A DNA stretch of 64,000 nucleotides from Saxidomus purpurata (Eukaryota; Mollusca; Bivalvia; Venerida; Veneridae), in assembly GCA_022818135.1 (NCBI GenBank), contig JAFMSR010000007.1, positions 3,296,577 through 3,360,576 on the forward strand. The letters run 5' to 3'. Under the pieces are notes generated by a model that saw only the letters and a program-made list of their open reading frames with translations, was not told the origin of the DNA and ran no database searches. The position numbers were made by a program, and so were the translations under genes. Numbering within the stretch: the stretch's first letter is position 1; each line of letters starts with the position of its first letter. Below, one piece after another: positions 23,162 through 33,711 of this stretch.

Positions 23162-25001
23162 TCACAGTGACATGTTTATATCGCTTCCACAATCACATGA
23201 TAATTGTAAACTGTTCCGACAGTGACAGCTGTTGTTAGACAATGACAGCCTAGTGACGTGACATTCCGGGCAGCACACCGGTATATCGTTGATATTTCCC
23301 ACTTCCCATATGTCAAGTCTGAAACATTGATAACACTGTTCTCCCGTCCAACAGTCCCCCTCGATATCTGAAATTTCGAATTTTAAATTTCAAACAAAAG
23401 TAGGGGTAGGTGCGCTTGTCGATATAGTCATGACAAAAAATTTAGAACTCAGATAGAATTACTAGGAAACACTATTGTTACACTGGGTGTATCATCATTT
23501 TAACGAACATTTAATAATTGTTACCGGTAAATTGTATTTAAACGTATTGAAACAACGACAACAAAAGATGGAGCTTATAAAAACTTACTACACGTGCTCT
23601 GTTGTGAAATTATTTTTGGAGTCAGATATATTGATGCCTGGATAAATGAATGGTCCGCCTGTAACAAACCGAAGAAACATCCACGTATACTAGTGTTACA
23701 GTACGCACAAGTGGACTAAGAGATTTATCGCCATAGCATTACTGACGTTAAGTTCATGTATTGATTCATACTACAGTATGTACTATAATAGTTGATTTAT
23801 CGTGACGAATTTTATTTTTATGTGATTAATACTGTAATGTTTGCATCTGACAGTGTGTTTCTGTCTTATACAAGTTATACTGAGAAATCATAGGAGGTCA
23901 AAGTCGTGATTATGCCTTTTCCAGCTTTGTTTTGTCTTTTTCTGACACAAATTTAAGAACTAAGCTCACAAAATATAAGCTTTCCCAAATCTTATCTTCT
24001 ATATTTTACCACCACTGAGGCACCCGGTAGACTGAAAAAAGACTACCGGATACTTCAGTGGTGAGATATAAAAGTTAAGATACGGGTAAAATAAGATCAT
24101 ATTTCAAGTTGTCAGCTTGGTTCTTAAATAAAAGTAAAAAGACAAAACAAAGCCGGAAAAGGCATAATACCGACCTTGAGCTCTTATATGTAGCTGTGAG
24201 AAATCAATAGAATGTAATCACTTTCAAGGGTATTATAATAAGACGAAATCATTACAGGTCAAAACTTAGGATGAATGAGTTATTCCATTACTGACCATCT
24301 ACTTTGTTCTTTTCATAGACAGCGATGGCGATGGCTGTGACAATGGAGAGAATGACTACTGCAGTTAAAACGCCGAGGAAAGCCGAACGTGTCTGATGCC
24401 TTTGCGGTTGCTTGGTAACAATACTCCTACAAAAGTTATTTATAGTTTTGTGTACATTTGACACTGATTATGCACGCATAACACAAGCTCACTAGGAAAA
24501 CTACGAAGTCACTACTACAGTACAGTACTTAAATTACGATTAGGAAGGTAAATAAATTTATACGCAGTGTCTTTGTCCATTGATGCTTAGTGTTAACTTA
24601 GCTTCTGAGTGGACAATGTTATAATACTCTGATATCTGTTATATCATTATTTGAACATATTTGTTTTGCTTTAAGGAAAGTTTCAACTTGAAATCATATT
24701 TTTGTGCTGAAATATTTTCATATTGCATGCAGCAATTTCTTTAACTTAGGCAATAAACCATTTAAATATCTCTTTGAAGGCTGGTTGTAGGATTAATTAA
24801 GTTTTCATAGTGGATGCATCTTCAATGGAATTACCCATTATAGCACATAATAGAAATAGACACATTATCCCTTAACTAGTATACAAGACATATAAAAACT
24901 CCATTAAGATACCGTTTCCTTTCTCTCATTCCGGTAGTCAGAGACTTCTCAACATCTTCCTCTGTTTTCCGAGGGCCCGTTTTATTAAAACTATTTCCTT
25001 G
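23162..25001 (-). pseudogene. Left-arm copy of the Cys-rich type II membrane protein gene, broken
   Basis: Exons equivalent to those of the right-arm gene are at 25001-24913, 24426-24296, 23658-23589 and 23367-23162, all with GT-AG borders. Three changes break it relative to the right copy. The only ATG near the start of exon A is ACG. Exon C lacks 3 bp (the first ectodomain Cys) and 5 bp of an 'atctgatctg' duplication, which shifts the frame into a stop at the exon end. The stop in exon D is a Leu codon, so that frame would run 13 codons further. The transmembrane exon differs by only one residue (K to R). An upstream start or alternative splicing could rescue part of it, but as read it is a decayed paralogue. 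Confidence 0.7.
23893..24182. mobile_element. Fold-back MITE in membrane-protein gene intron (left copy)
   Basis: Arms 'gattatgccttttccagctt' ... 'gttttgtcttttt' and their complements 'aaaaagacaaaacaaagcc' and 'ggaaaaggcataat' enclose a second, inner inverted repeat ('cccggtag' / 'ctaccgg'). About 290 bp without coding capacity. It is also present in the right arm (40808-41092), so it predates the duplication. Confidence 0.8.
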
Positions 25002-25726
25002 CTGAAATACAAGCATTTAATCATTTAAGTTAATACAGACAACCAATATGCACAACTAAACTCTTAAATATTTAATCAAAACGTAACACGGATGGTGCTT
25101 TTTTACTAATGAATAAAGTATTGCAAAGAATCCTGATTCCGAAATTCCTAGTATTACTATAGAGAACATGAAATGCGTCTGATATACAAGACAAAGAGAA
25201 GGAAAAAGACCGAAGTCTGTCCCCAATCTGCTTTTGATTTTGTAACGTACACGATGAAATATTGTTTTTGTTTTGCCTAAATGCATCTCTTTTCCTTTTT
25301 ATTAGAGGAAGATGTTTAATTACGCAGATGAACGTCAGATATAGCCTGAGGCTTATTTATAGTCATACGACGGAAGGTACTTTTATTATATAGCTATTAA
25401 TGTTTATTTGAAGTTCCTTTGTATTTGTGCAGTAAAATACAACATCTCGTATCAAATTTTCCGTATTAGATGAAATTAGCCGTATCTTAGCTGTCCATCG
25501 TGTATAGGTTGTACAGACATGCATATTCATATAACATTCCTTGAGCTAAACTTTGCATTTCCGTTTATGAATGAGCCTGAATTTCGTTTTACTATCCGTT
25601 ATGAAAGCTTTTATCATTTAATCATTCTTGGAGTTCACATTGCGGAGATGTGTGGGTTGCACCAATGTTTTCTTTCTTCTCCTTTTATTACTTTTTAAAT
25701 TTATTTTCTTATCTTACATACTCTAA

Positions 25727-26405
25727 CGAATATTATCTCATGTACTTTTTTGACGGTACTGATATTCCTATATGTTTTAAATCATCGTTGTTCTTGTCAT
25801 ATTTTTTTTCTTCCTAAAAAGTAATGACCTTTCTGTCTTACTTTGCTTAGTTTCTATGTTAAACAAAATCGTCTTCACAACCATCTTGCCATTATATTCA
25901 TATTTATCAAACTGGAGAGGGCCGTTTACTGATGTTGCTATAACTCGTGGCCCAATCCATTTGTCAAATGTATTTAAATTGTTTCTATCCAAGTGTTATA
26001 CGTGTACTTGTACATAGAACAATAAAATAGTATTAAACTAAATCATTCTTGGGGATGTGCCATATGCCATTATATATATATTGCGTCAAAGTCTTAGATG
26101 TACATTTTGTACTTTAACTACATTACTCATTCCGCAAAACTCAAGTTATATGTTAGTGGTCATTCATACTGACACGGAAAGATTCTCAATGAATACACCC
26201 GGGCCAATTCTAACACGTGTCACGATTTTGTCTCTGTAAACAATGAGTAGAAAAATAATGTTTTATTTATACCATCGACGACGCGTGAACCGATAAAAAT
26301 GAATGACATCATGTTGTGTCGCGTGACGTTAAGTAAATATCCGCGTGGAAAATAAAGTTTCACCTTTTAAAATATTTGGTCATGTTAGAATCGAAATAGC
26401 ATCCT
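25727..26405. other. Left-arm-only block (0.7 kb)
   Basis: There is no counterpart in the right arm, where 'atatgtaagataagaaaat' is joined straight to the interior of the 26406-26547 palindromic MITE. Because that MITE is complete here and truncated there, the difference is better read as a deletion in the right arm. The block contains short frames, one (25777-25992, minus) lysine- and asparagine-rich, but nothing I recognise. Confidence 0.55.
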
Positions 26406-26547
26406 CTCCAGCGTTGTTATCTTCTAATAAACAACTCTTTGTCGTTCTGTTACGCAGTTATAAACCACTCAGGCCTCCGGCTTTCGTTGTTGATTACTGC
26501 GCAACAGAACTCCAAATCATTGTTTATTACACGATAAACACCTCTGG
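26406..26547. mobile_element. Palindromic MITE, left-arm copy
   Basis: Arms 'tctaataaacaactctttg', 'cgttctgttacgcag' and their complements 'ctgcgcaacagaac' and 'gtttattacacga' are nearly palindromic around 'ggcctccggctttcg'. Other copies lie at 39173-39301 (right arm, truncated) and 60565-60705. Confidence 0.75.
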
Positions 26548-26840
26548 AACGGATATTATTGCATAACTGGTGTATTGTCGTTCACACGCGCTGAAACTAA
26601 CCTAATGAGGTATTATATGGAACTGGGTTTAGCATTGTACATTGTTCGCACAGAAGGAAGCGAAATGTGCGTCACTGAAGTGTTTTTACAGATCAACTGC
26701 ACGTGTTTCATTTGCATCATGCATTTACGCATGAATCTTATGATAGCAGCTAAACCGTTTTCATTTCCGATTGTTATATTGAAGCAATTTTTTGTTGATA
26801 TTTAGCCTCTACATCAAAACACACGACCAGGTATTTTCTC

Positions 26841-27038
<198 letters not shown>

Positions 27039-27377
27039 CTTGATTTGTTTACGAACACGTATTTGTTCCTTATATTATGCGATTATGTAATACACGCACG
27101 GGTAAAATTAAAAACCTTAGTATAATGCGCCTCGATTTATCATTGTCATTAGGTTATTAGAGAAGTTCATTCAAATTACTGGTTTCATATAATTTCCTAT
27201 ATTGGTTGCTAAAATATTGATAAAGTGAAAATCTTTACATCTTTCTTTGTTTCGTTTTAAATCCAAATCAAACATTTTAAACACATTTATTTCAACAGTA
27301 TCATATCTTTAATTGTCATTGTTTACAACGAACATTAGCATTGCGTATGATGTGACATTACTTATGACCAGCGTTTA

Positions 27378-27692
27378 GTGTTACATAACAGAAGCAAAAT
27401 GAGTTTTAAAGTTTGTCGTAACACAAAAGACAAATATCGTTCTTCAAGTATTCACGTTACGGGGAATAATCATAAATTACCGTTAACATTAGCTTGCGAT
27501 GACATAAATAGTTTGCATACTTACATGTACAATAGAGTGGGGAAGATGATAACTGTAGAGTGGTCTTTGCCAGTATTTTCAAAAAACAAAATTAAAGATA
27601 AAAAGTACCTAATGGCTATTCATTGCAGAGTTAGTTATATGTGGAACTTAGAAGCATTCCCAAATATAGAAATGCCAAGCGAGCGAAATTAA
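27378..27692 (+). CDS. Conserved open frame, left-arm copy, unrecognised
   Basis: A 104-codon frame to TAA (27690-27692) reads SFKVCRNTKDKYRSSSIHV, then LPLTLACDDINSLHTYMYNR and WSLPVFSKNKIKDKKYLMAI. Its right-arm twin (38541-38227) is open over the same length. It begins without an ATG (GTG at 27378; first ATG at 27399), and the twin lacks that ATG, so it would have to be an internal or terminal exon. Of about seven base differences between the twins, most change the residue. That argues for weak or no constraint. Confidence 0.3.
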   Translation: MLHNRSKMSFKVCRNTKDKYRSSSIHVTGNNHKLPLTLACDDINSLHTYMYNRVGKMITVEWSLPVFSKNKIKDKKYLMAIHCRVSYMWNLEAFPNIEMPSERN

Positions 27693-28040
27693 AAATGTAG
27701 AAATAATACTAATAAATTAATTTCATGAAATTTCATTAGGGCGAAAAATAATTACTGGTAATTAAATATACGGAAGCCTATTAGGGCCGTTTTGACTTAG
27801 AACTTAGGGGGTACAAAATTATAACTTTGTTCTTACGTCTTAGAACTAAGAACTTATAACTTAGTTCTTAGAAGTAAATATCAGCAAGTGCGCCATTTTT
27901 CGAGGAAAGTGGAAGAACATATGAAAATATAACAGAGTTTCTTGTTCAATGTGTGTTGCATTTACGTAGGTAAGTCTGTTTAAGTTTACTCACGTGAGCC
28001 CTGTCAAGTATGAAAATTAACCAAAATCATAGTAATGTGC

Positions 28041-28179
28041 CGATTCATCGTGGTACTCTGCGATCAGTCACAATACCCTCCAACGTAACGATCGACAAAA
28101 CTATTTGCATCGTGGCCATTCAGTGTGTTGGTCTTGGTATCTTTATGTTAATTTTCTTATTTATTTACATATTCTGAAT
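28041..28179 (+). pseudogene. Possible membrane-segment exon, left-arm copy with stop
   Basis: The frame reads VPIRRGTLRSVTIPSNVTI, then DKTICIVAIQCVGLGIFMLI and FLFIYIF, then TGA at 28174-28176. It is a polar stretch followed by one strongly hydrophobic segment. The layout recalls the exon leading into the first transmembrane helix of class C receptors (GABA-B-like), but no flanking exons support that. The right-arm twin has TTA where this copy has the stop. Acceptor 'aaatcatag' is plausible; no good donor is seen. Confidence 0.25.
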
Positions 28180-28421
28180 GTGTTATTCAAGTTAAATGAG
28201 GGCTCTTGTGGTATGCAGGTCAACGCTATACATTTTTGTTTGCTTGATCTTTTGCTAAGTTAAAAGAGTTTTATAGGTCTACTGTTAAAGGAATCTTCTG
28301 CAAGAACTGTTGCCACAGCTGTCATTTTCAAGATGCTTTTAACTTAATATTTCTTTGTTTTTCAGGCAATTAACATGACCTCCAAGTACACATTGGTATT
28401 TCGACTGTTGTTGTTAGCTAC

Positions 28422-28676
28422 ATGTTTTACATGACTGAACTGTACATTGAAGAGCCTTTTTGGAATTTTGAAATGACTGGGGAAGAAGATAACTCTGTTG
28501 ACCTAGTTGTTGAAAGCATGTATAAAGAGGACAAACCCAATGGTTTGAATCATGTTGAGAGCCAAGGAATTGTGCCTAGTGAATTACTCCACATGTTGTC
28601 TCAATGGTTGAATTATGATCCGTCTGCGAGACATTTAGCTCTGAAATTTTGTACAATAATAAAGGCTTTGTTATGA
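28422..28676 (+). CDS. Conserved open frame, left-arm copy, unrecognised
   Basis: 84 codons, ATG to TGA: MFYMTELYIEEPFWNFEM, EEDNSVDLVVESMYKEDK, NGLNHVESQGIVPSELL and HMLSQWLNYDPSARHLALKF. It is acidic and non-repetitive, and the right-arm twin (37492-37238) is open with three residue changes. A good acceptor ('tgtttttcag') lies at 28364, and the overlapping frame from there reads MTSKYTLVFRLLLLATCFT, a signal-peptide-like piece ending at TGA. One indel would join the two frames. Coding is possible but unproven. Confidence 0.35.
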   Translation: MFYMTELYIEEPFWNFEMTGEEDNSVDLVVESMYKEDKPNGLNHVESQGIVPSELLHMLSQWLNYDPSARHLALKFCTIIKALL

Positions 28677-28917
28677 TAAAGTCAAGCAAATTCCCCAAAT
28701 TTTAATGTGTCTTTGGTAAAGAGGAAGTACTAAGTTGATAGGAAAGGATATCAAGTTTTTCAAAATTATAATCTAGACTCAACTAATTATACAGAAATGT
28801 TCTTGCATGTTATATTTGATAAGTGCGCCTGTGGGATGTTTTTAGTTTTTTTATTTAAAACTGATGCAACAAAAACAAAATATCATGCACACCAAGAAAG
28901 GAAAACAAAGGCTTGCA

Positions 28918-29140
<223 letters not shown>

Positions 29141-29305
29141 TTTTGAAAAGAGAAAGAAAGTGATAAAGAAAGAGCAAGGAAAGATTCAACATTTTCTGCG
29201 TCAGTATTTGACCTCCAGGCTGTACTCACAACACAATGCAGTTTAATCGGAGAACTTTATTACAAGAAAACACTGTGCTGTTATAATTTATCATTCTTTG
29301 ATCTT

Positions 29306-29614
29306 GGGAATGGAAATGGGTCATGTTAACTGCAAGACGAGACGCAAGGGCAACAAGACTCATGCGAGGTAGGAACGTGTGTATTCATGTATGTGAATTC
29401 TGTTGCAAGTAAGACGTCTGGTATTGAAGAAGTGACACTATACAGCGATACGTGTGGGGGACAAAATCGCTATCAGTTTGTAGCAAGCGGCTTATTTCAC
29501 TGTCTTTTAGAAATTCCCCATCTCAAAATCATAAATCGAAAGTTTCTCGAAAGCGGCCATTCTGAAATCAAATGCGACTCCATACATGCTTCTATCGAAC
29601 ATGCAAAAGCCTAA
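29306..29614 (+). pseudogene. Fragment of a transposase-like protein
   Basis: One frame, after a TAA near 29330, reads DETQGQQDSCEVGTCVF, then EEVTLYSDTCGGQNRYQFVA, IPHLKIINRKFLESGHSEIK and CDSIHASIEHAKA. The phrases SDTCGGQNR, FLESGHS and CDSIHxxIE are hallmarks of a protein family repeated in many invertebrate genomes; I believe it is the one now called DUF7869, probably transposon-derived. Only about 95 residues of it survive, without start or catalytic completeness. It lies in the left-arm-only 4.3-kb block. Confidence 0.6.
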
Positions 29615-30149
29615 CAAAAGTACATGTTCCATCTCAACGGGAAACAGTTAAAATATTAGCCCGTCCATTTGGAAGATTGATATTATCAAATCGGCAATCA
29701 TTCTATTAGAGATTTGTGTAAATAGCATGCCCTTGGAATTGATAAGTTCTGTCTGATAATATTAATGAACGGTGTACAATTATTTTTTTAAACATTATGA
29801 AACTTTATTTGGATGAGATGTTTTTGAGTAATTGACTTTGTCAAACATTACTGGTGTACAACAGTACTGGTGTTTGTTTGACCTCAAAAGTTTGATAATA
29901 TATATATATTTCAATTACACTTTTCAATTAAAACCATAAAAAACTTCAATGTGTGTGAGGTTTTTGTGAGTATTTTTCTACTAAGCTAATAACCATGTAG
30001 TTAGAAAGAAATACTTTGAGTTGAAATGAGAAGCATTAGGTTGTGTACAAGTTTTAGTTTATTATTATGTTTTGTGTTCTTAATGATATTAAGGAACATT
30101 GTACCAAACAGTGACATAATTATATCGCAACAATTATAACAACATCTTA

Positions 30150-30320
30150 ATAATTCACAGAGGTAAAAGGCAGTAAGTGCACCTTTTACCACAATTTATC
30201 TAGAACTTTCATTGATACCACTTCAAAGGTAAAAGGTGCTACGTGCAATTGTCACCTTTTACCTTTCCGAAATTGTGGTTAGTCAGGATCTAAGTACACT
30301 TAGAACCTTTTACCTCTGTA
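30150..30320. repeat. Cluster of inverted 'ggtaaaagg' motifs
   Basis: 'gaggtaaaaggcagtaagtg' is followed by 'caccttttacc', then 'aaaggtaaaaggtgct' and 'caccttttacctttc', and finally 'aaccttttacctctg'. Alternating orientations give a set of overlapping hairpins. A further 'atcaccttttacctttga' sits at 30529-30546, next to the zinc-finger fragment. Confidence 0.6.
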
Positions 30321-30539
30321 AAATGCCACTATTCATTTTATTATTTCCAAACAAACACTTATTATCGTTTGCAAATCCTACCCTGCAAGGCAAAATTTAC
30401 GAGATATGATCCAAATTAGTCAACAAATATAGAAAAATCAAATTTGTATGTATATTTTTCGGAAATAAAAGTTTTACTAAAATTTATATTTTTCGCATTT
30501 TTCTCAAAATGTTGAAAATGGAAGTTATCACCTTTTACC

Positions 30540-31268
30540 TTTGAACCCTCGATATTATCCCGTCTTCCAAAACTTTTCAAACAAATATCACACTGAATCA
30601 TCGCTGTCGACGATTTCTCTATGAATGAGGAGGAGTCAGTTGTGCAGTCACTTAAGTATCGGTCCAATAGTAGTGATAGTATCAGAATTTATAGGTGTAC
30701 TTTCCACCTCCTTTTTGGGATTTTTAGTGCCTTTCCTTCCTGGTGTTCCTCCAGAGTTTTTTCGCTTGAGCGTTTTTCGAACCGTTTTCGTTCGCTCAAG
30801 TTCAGACAAAGTCCCAGGTGACTGACGTTCCAACATGCTCTTTTCGGACCAAGGATCTTTTCTGTCACGAGAGATCGGTTCCTCTTAAAGGTTCTCTTCC
30901 TTGATTTAACGGGTTTTCTAAATATATCCATCGCCTTTTAAAATTATGTCTTAACTCTTCCAATACCAATTGGTAACTGAGATGTCGATCAACTCAAAGT
31001 ATTGTAATATTATACTTATTTATAATGCTTATAATTTTTATAGCTTCTAAAGTCCTCCACTCTACATCAGTTTTGTCCCTAGATTATGTTTAAGATGACT
31101 CAAAAATGTTCTTCTTTCCTGAAATATTTCTTCACAGCATACGCATTTGTTGGAATAATAATCCTGTGTATGCCATACTCGAAAATGATGCAAAAGGCTT
31201 CTCCAAAACAAAAAGTAATAACCACATTTTATGCACTGAAATATGAATGTTTCTACTTTTGTTTCCAT
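30540..31268 (-). pseudogene. Degenerate C2H2 zinc-finger coding segment
   Basis: The minus strand from 31268 reads FQCIKCGYYFLFWRSLLHHF followed by RVWH, a C-x2-C-x12-H-x4-H finger, then a second weaker one (CVCCEEIFQERRTFLSHLKH) and a stop at 31062. Further on (30836-30648) a basic frame (TVRKTLKRKNSGGTPGRKG, NPKKEVESTPINSDT) overlaps, one frame apart, with CTTDSSSFIEKSSTAMIQCD and CLKSFGRRDNI, the first half of another finger. The pieces lie in three frames with stops, so it is a broken gene or transposon-borne DNA-binding protein. It is left-arm-only. Confidence 0.45.
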
Positions 31269-32323
31269 TTATAATTAATGTTAATGTTTACTCAATCCAA
31301 CAACGGTTTAAGTTTTCAGTAAATTTCTCTGATACTTTAGTAAATTCCTCATGTTACAAACATTAATGCTTCTGTGTAAATGAATGAGGTAAAAGTGATG
31401 TTCCCTCCTGTTTGGCAATACAGTTTGAATGATTTAAACATAAACAGGTTTTAGTTTATGAAATTTCACCTCCTGTTCTCCAGGGATTAATATCTACATA
31501 CATATTATCATTATAGGGAACTTGTTCAAACAAATTTAAAACTTTTACAAATATTGCAACTAATCAAGTGACAAGGCTTCATAAAAGGCATACGTTGAAA
31601 TGCTAAATAATGCGACCGTACATTATATAGCTCTATAGCTCAAATTCAAGAATACCATGGCTTACACATTATTAATTCTTTTACATAAGTTAGGAAGCAA
31701 AACATCTGTTTCTCCAATACAATATCGATGTTGCATTACATTTTACACTTATTGCACTATAAACTAATTATTTAGGCGTCCATCTTTGTGTATTTGTAAA
31801 AAAGTTGTTCTAAGGATATGCTAAAAGTTTTAAATTAAATCTAAATAAATAAATATCACATATGTAATAAATACTGTAAAAGCAAAACAGAATATAAATC
31901 TGCTATAAGAACTATTGTATGTATGTATATTAACATATTAGCGAACCTTCTGTGTAATAGAGCAGATACGAGTGGTTCACTGACTGTTATAAATGATTAC
32001 TGGCGCGTGATTTGAATTCGATATTTATTAAGTATATGTTTAACAAACAGACGTATCTGCATTTTGCAACTGATTTTCTAACGTATTTAAGTGATCCTCA
32101 TTATCTTTCCTCATAACTGTTACGATAGTTGCCTTTAGTCTTTAAACTATTATCCATTTGTTGTGTTAAACGAATAACGTAGTGCAAAATAAAGTTAATC
32201 ATCTTTCAGAATTTATTTATAATACAAGGACGCAATGAGATTATTATAAAGCAATTATTTTAACATTACGCTCCAGGTGGCTGTCATTTATACAATAAAG
32301 TAAGTCACGGTGTGCTTTTCGTC

Positions 32324-32371
<48 letters not shown>
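32324..32371. repeat. (TA)n microsatellite
   Basis: About 24 TA dinucleotides. It is followed, to about 32490, by three imperfect copies of 'ggactgttttacgtccc(aatg)', and preceded by a related 'cttttcgtccca' at 32316. Confidence 0.95.
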
Positions 32372-32373
<2 letters not shown>

Positions 32374-32635
32374 ACTTTAAGCATCAGCGCACTTTACGAC
32401 CCAATGCGTTTTACGACTTGGACTGTTTTACGTCCCAATGTACTTTAAGATTTGGACTGTTTTACGTCCCGGAACGTATTTTGGACTCTGCTTTCCCTAC
32501 TACTCAGACAATACAATGCTGTTAACATATTTTATACGCACAATGGCTATGTACCACATCAAACTTTAGAATTAGAGGACCAAATAGTCCCCATTCGCTC
32601 ACCAGAGAAGATGCTTTGACAACATTGGTTTACAG

Positions 32636-32745
32636 CTTACAACTTAAACATTAGAACTTACAAACTAATTAGAACTTACAACTTAAACATTAGAACTTAC
32701 ATATTAGAAATTACAACTTAGATCATAAAACTAAAAGCTCACATC
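32636..32745. repeat. AT-rich short tandem repeat
   Basis: 'acttacaacttaaacattag' occurs twice about 43 bp apart, with further partial copies ('agaacttacatattag', 'aaattacaacttag'). Confidence 0.75.
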
Positions 32746-33114
32746 TTAAAAATTCTTTTTTATCCTTGGGTATTTTAAAAACAAACATTTTTAAAACATT
32801 AAAATTGTGTTAAAAAGATCTGGCTCTGAACCCATAAAAAGAAATAAAGTTTTTCAGACCTTAGATTTATGCAAAACAAATGTTCATGATAGTCAAAACG
32901 CATTTATAACAAAAGATATGTCACATGACAGCCAAGCACGACTATTCGAAAACATTGTCATTATTAAACAGAGCTTGATAAAGATACGTGCTTGTTTTTT
33001 ATCATTATGATAGGAAGGCTATTTTAATGAAAACTCTTAAAAGTATGACCTAAAAACAAAGAAATGTTTGCAGGTAAAATTTTGATGTAAATGTTCCTGT
33101 CAAACAAGGGAAAT

Positions 33115-33165
33115 TGATTGTAAATAAATAAATTGGAAATAAGAGTGAGGTTGGGTGCACACCAT
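33115..33165 (-). repeat. End fragment of the (AC)n-cored repeat
   Basis: 'agtgaggttgggtgcacacc' plus 'ataaaca' is the reverse complement of the end seen at 61396-61425 and 61977-62003 ('ggtggcacccaac', 'tcactcttac'). With the 28918 fragment it brackets the left-arm-only block. Confidence 0.6.
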
Positions 33166-33711
33166 AAACACACTGTATCGGCAAAACGCACTGGCTCCCA
33201 CTTAACGATAATGCTCCAACTAACGTAACGAACCGGCTCCAATAAAACATGGCGGATTTCGTAAACAAAACGCACGTGAGTATAACAGATTAGTGTATTT
33301 TTATAGTTATTCGCAAATTCTGATGAAATGAATACTCTTACGGAATGCCCACACCTGTCCTGCATGACCGTAGCTTGTCGGCTTTTTCAGACATCCGTGC
33401 GTGTGAAAGTAATGCAAGTTGAATGCAGAGGATTCAACGGTAAACAGTGCGAAAACAGACCAAAATACATGGATTTTGCACAAAATGAGCGAAGTTAAGG
33501 TGTTTAGGATAAAACAAATGCACTGGCATGTTACTTTTAGTCAAATCTCGTAAGATTATACTCGTACATTACCGATCTGGTATTTCTATGGGGAAAAATC
33601 TACCTTTTCAACAATACAACGATTTAGACTCCAATTTCAGATACAACGAAACAGTTCCAACTCATGTTTCACCAACCATTTTTATAGACATTTTAGAACA
33701 ATTGCAATAAT

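Noticed and set aside
33024..33365. 113-codon minus frame at the inner left arm
   Set aside because: The right-arm counterpart is interrupted by the (GT)n repeat and shows no conserved frame.
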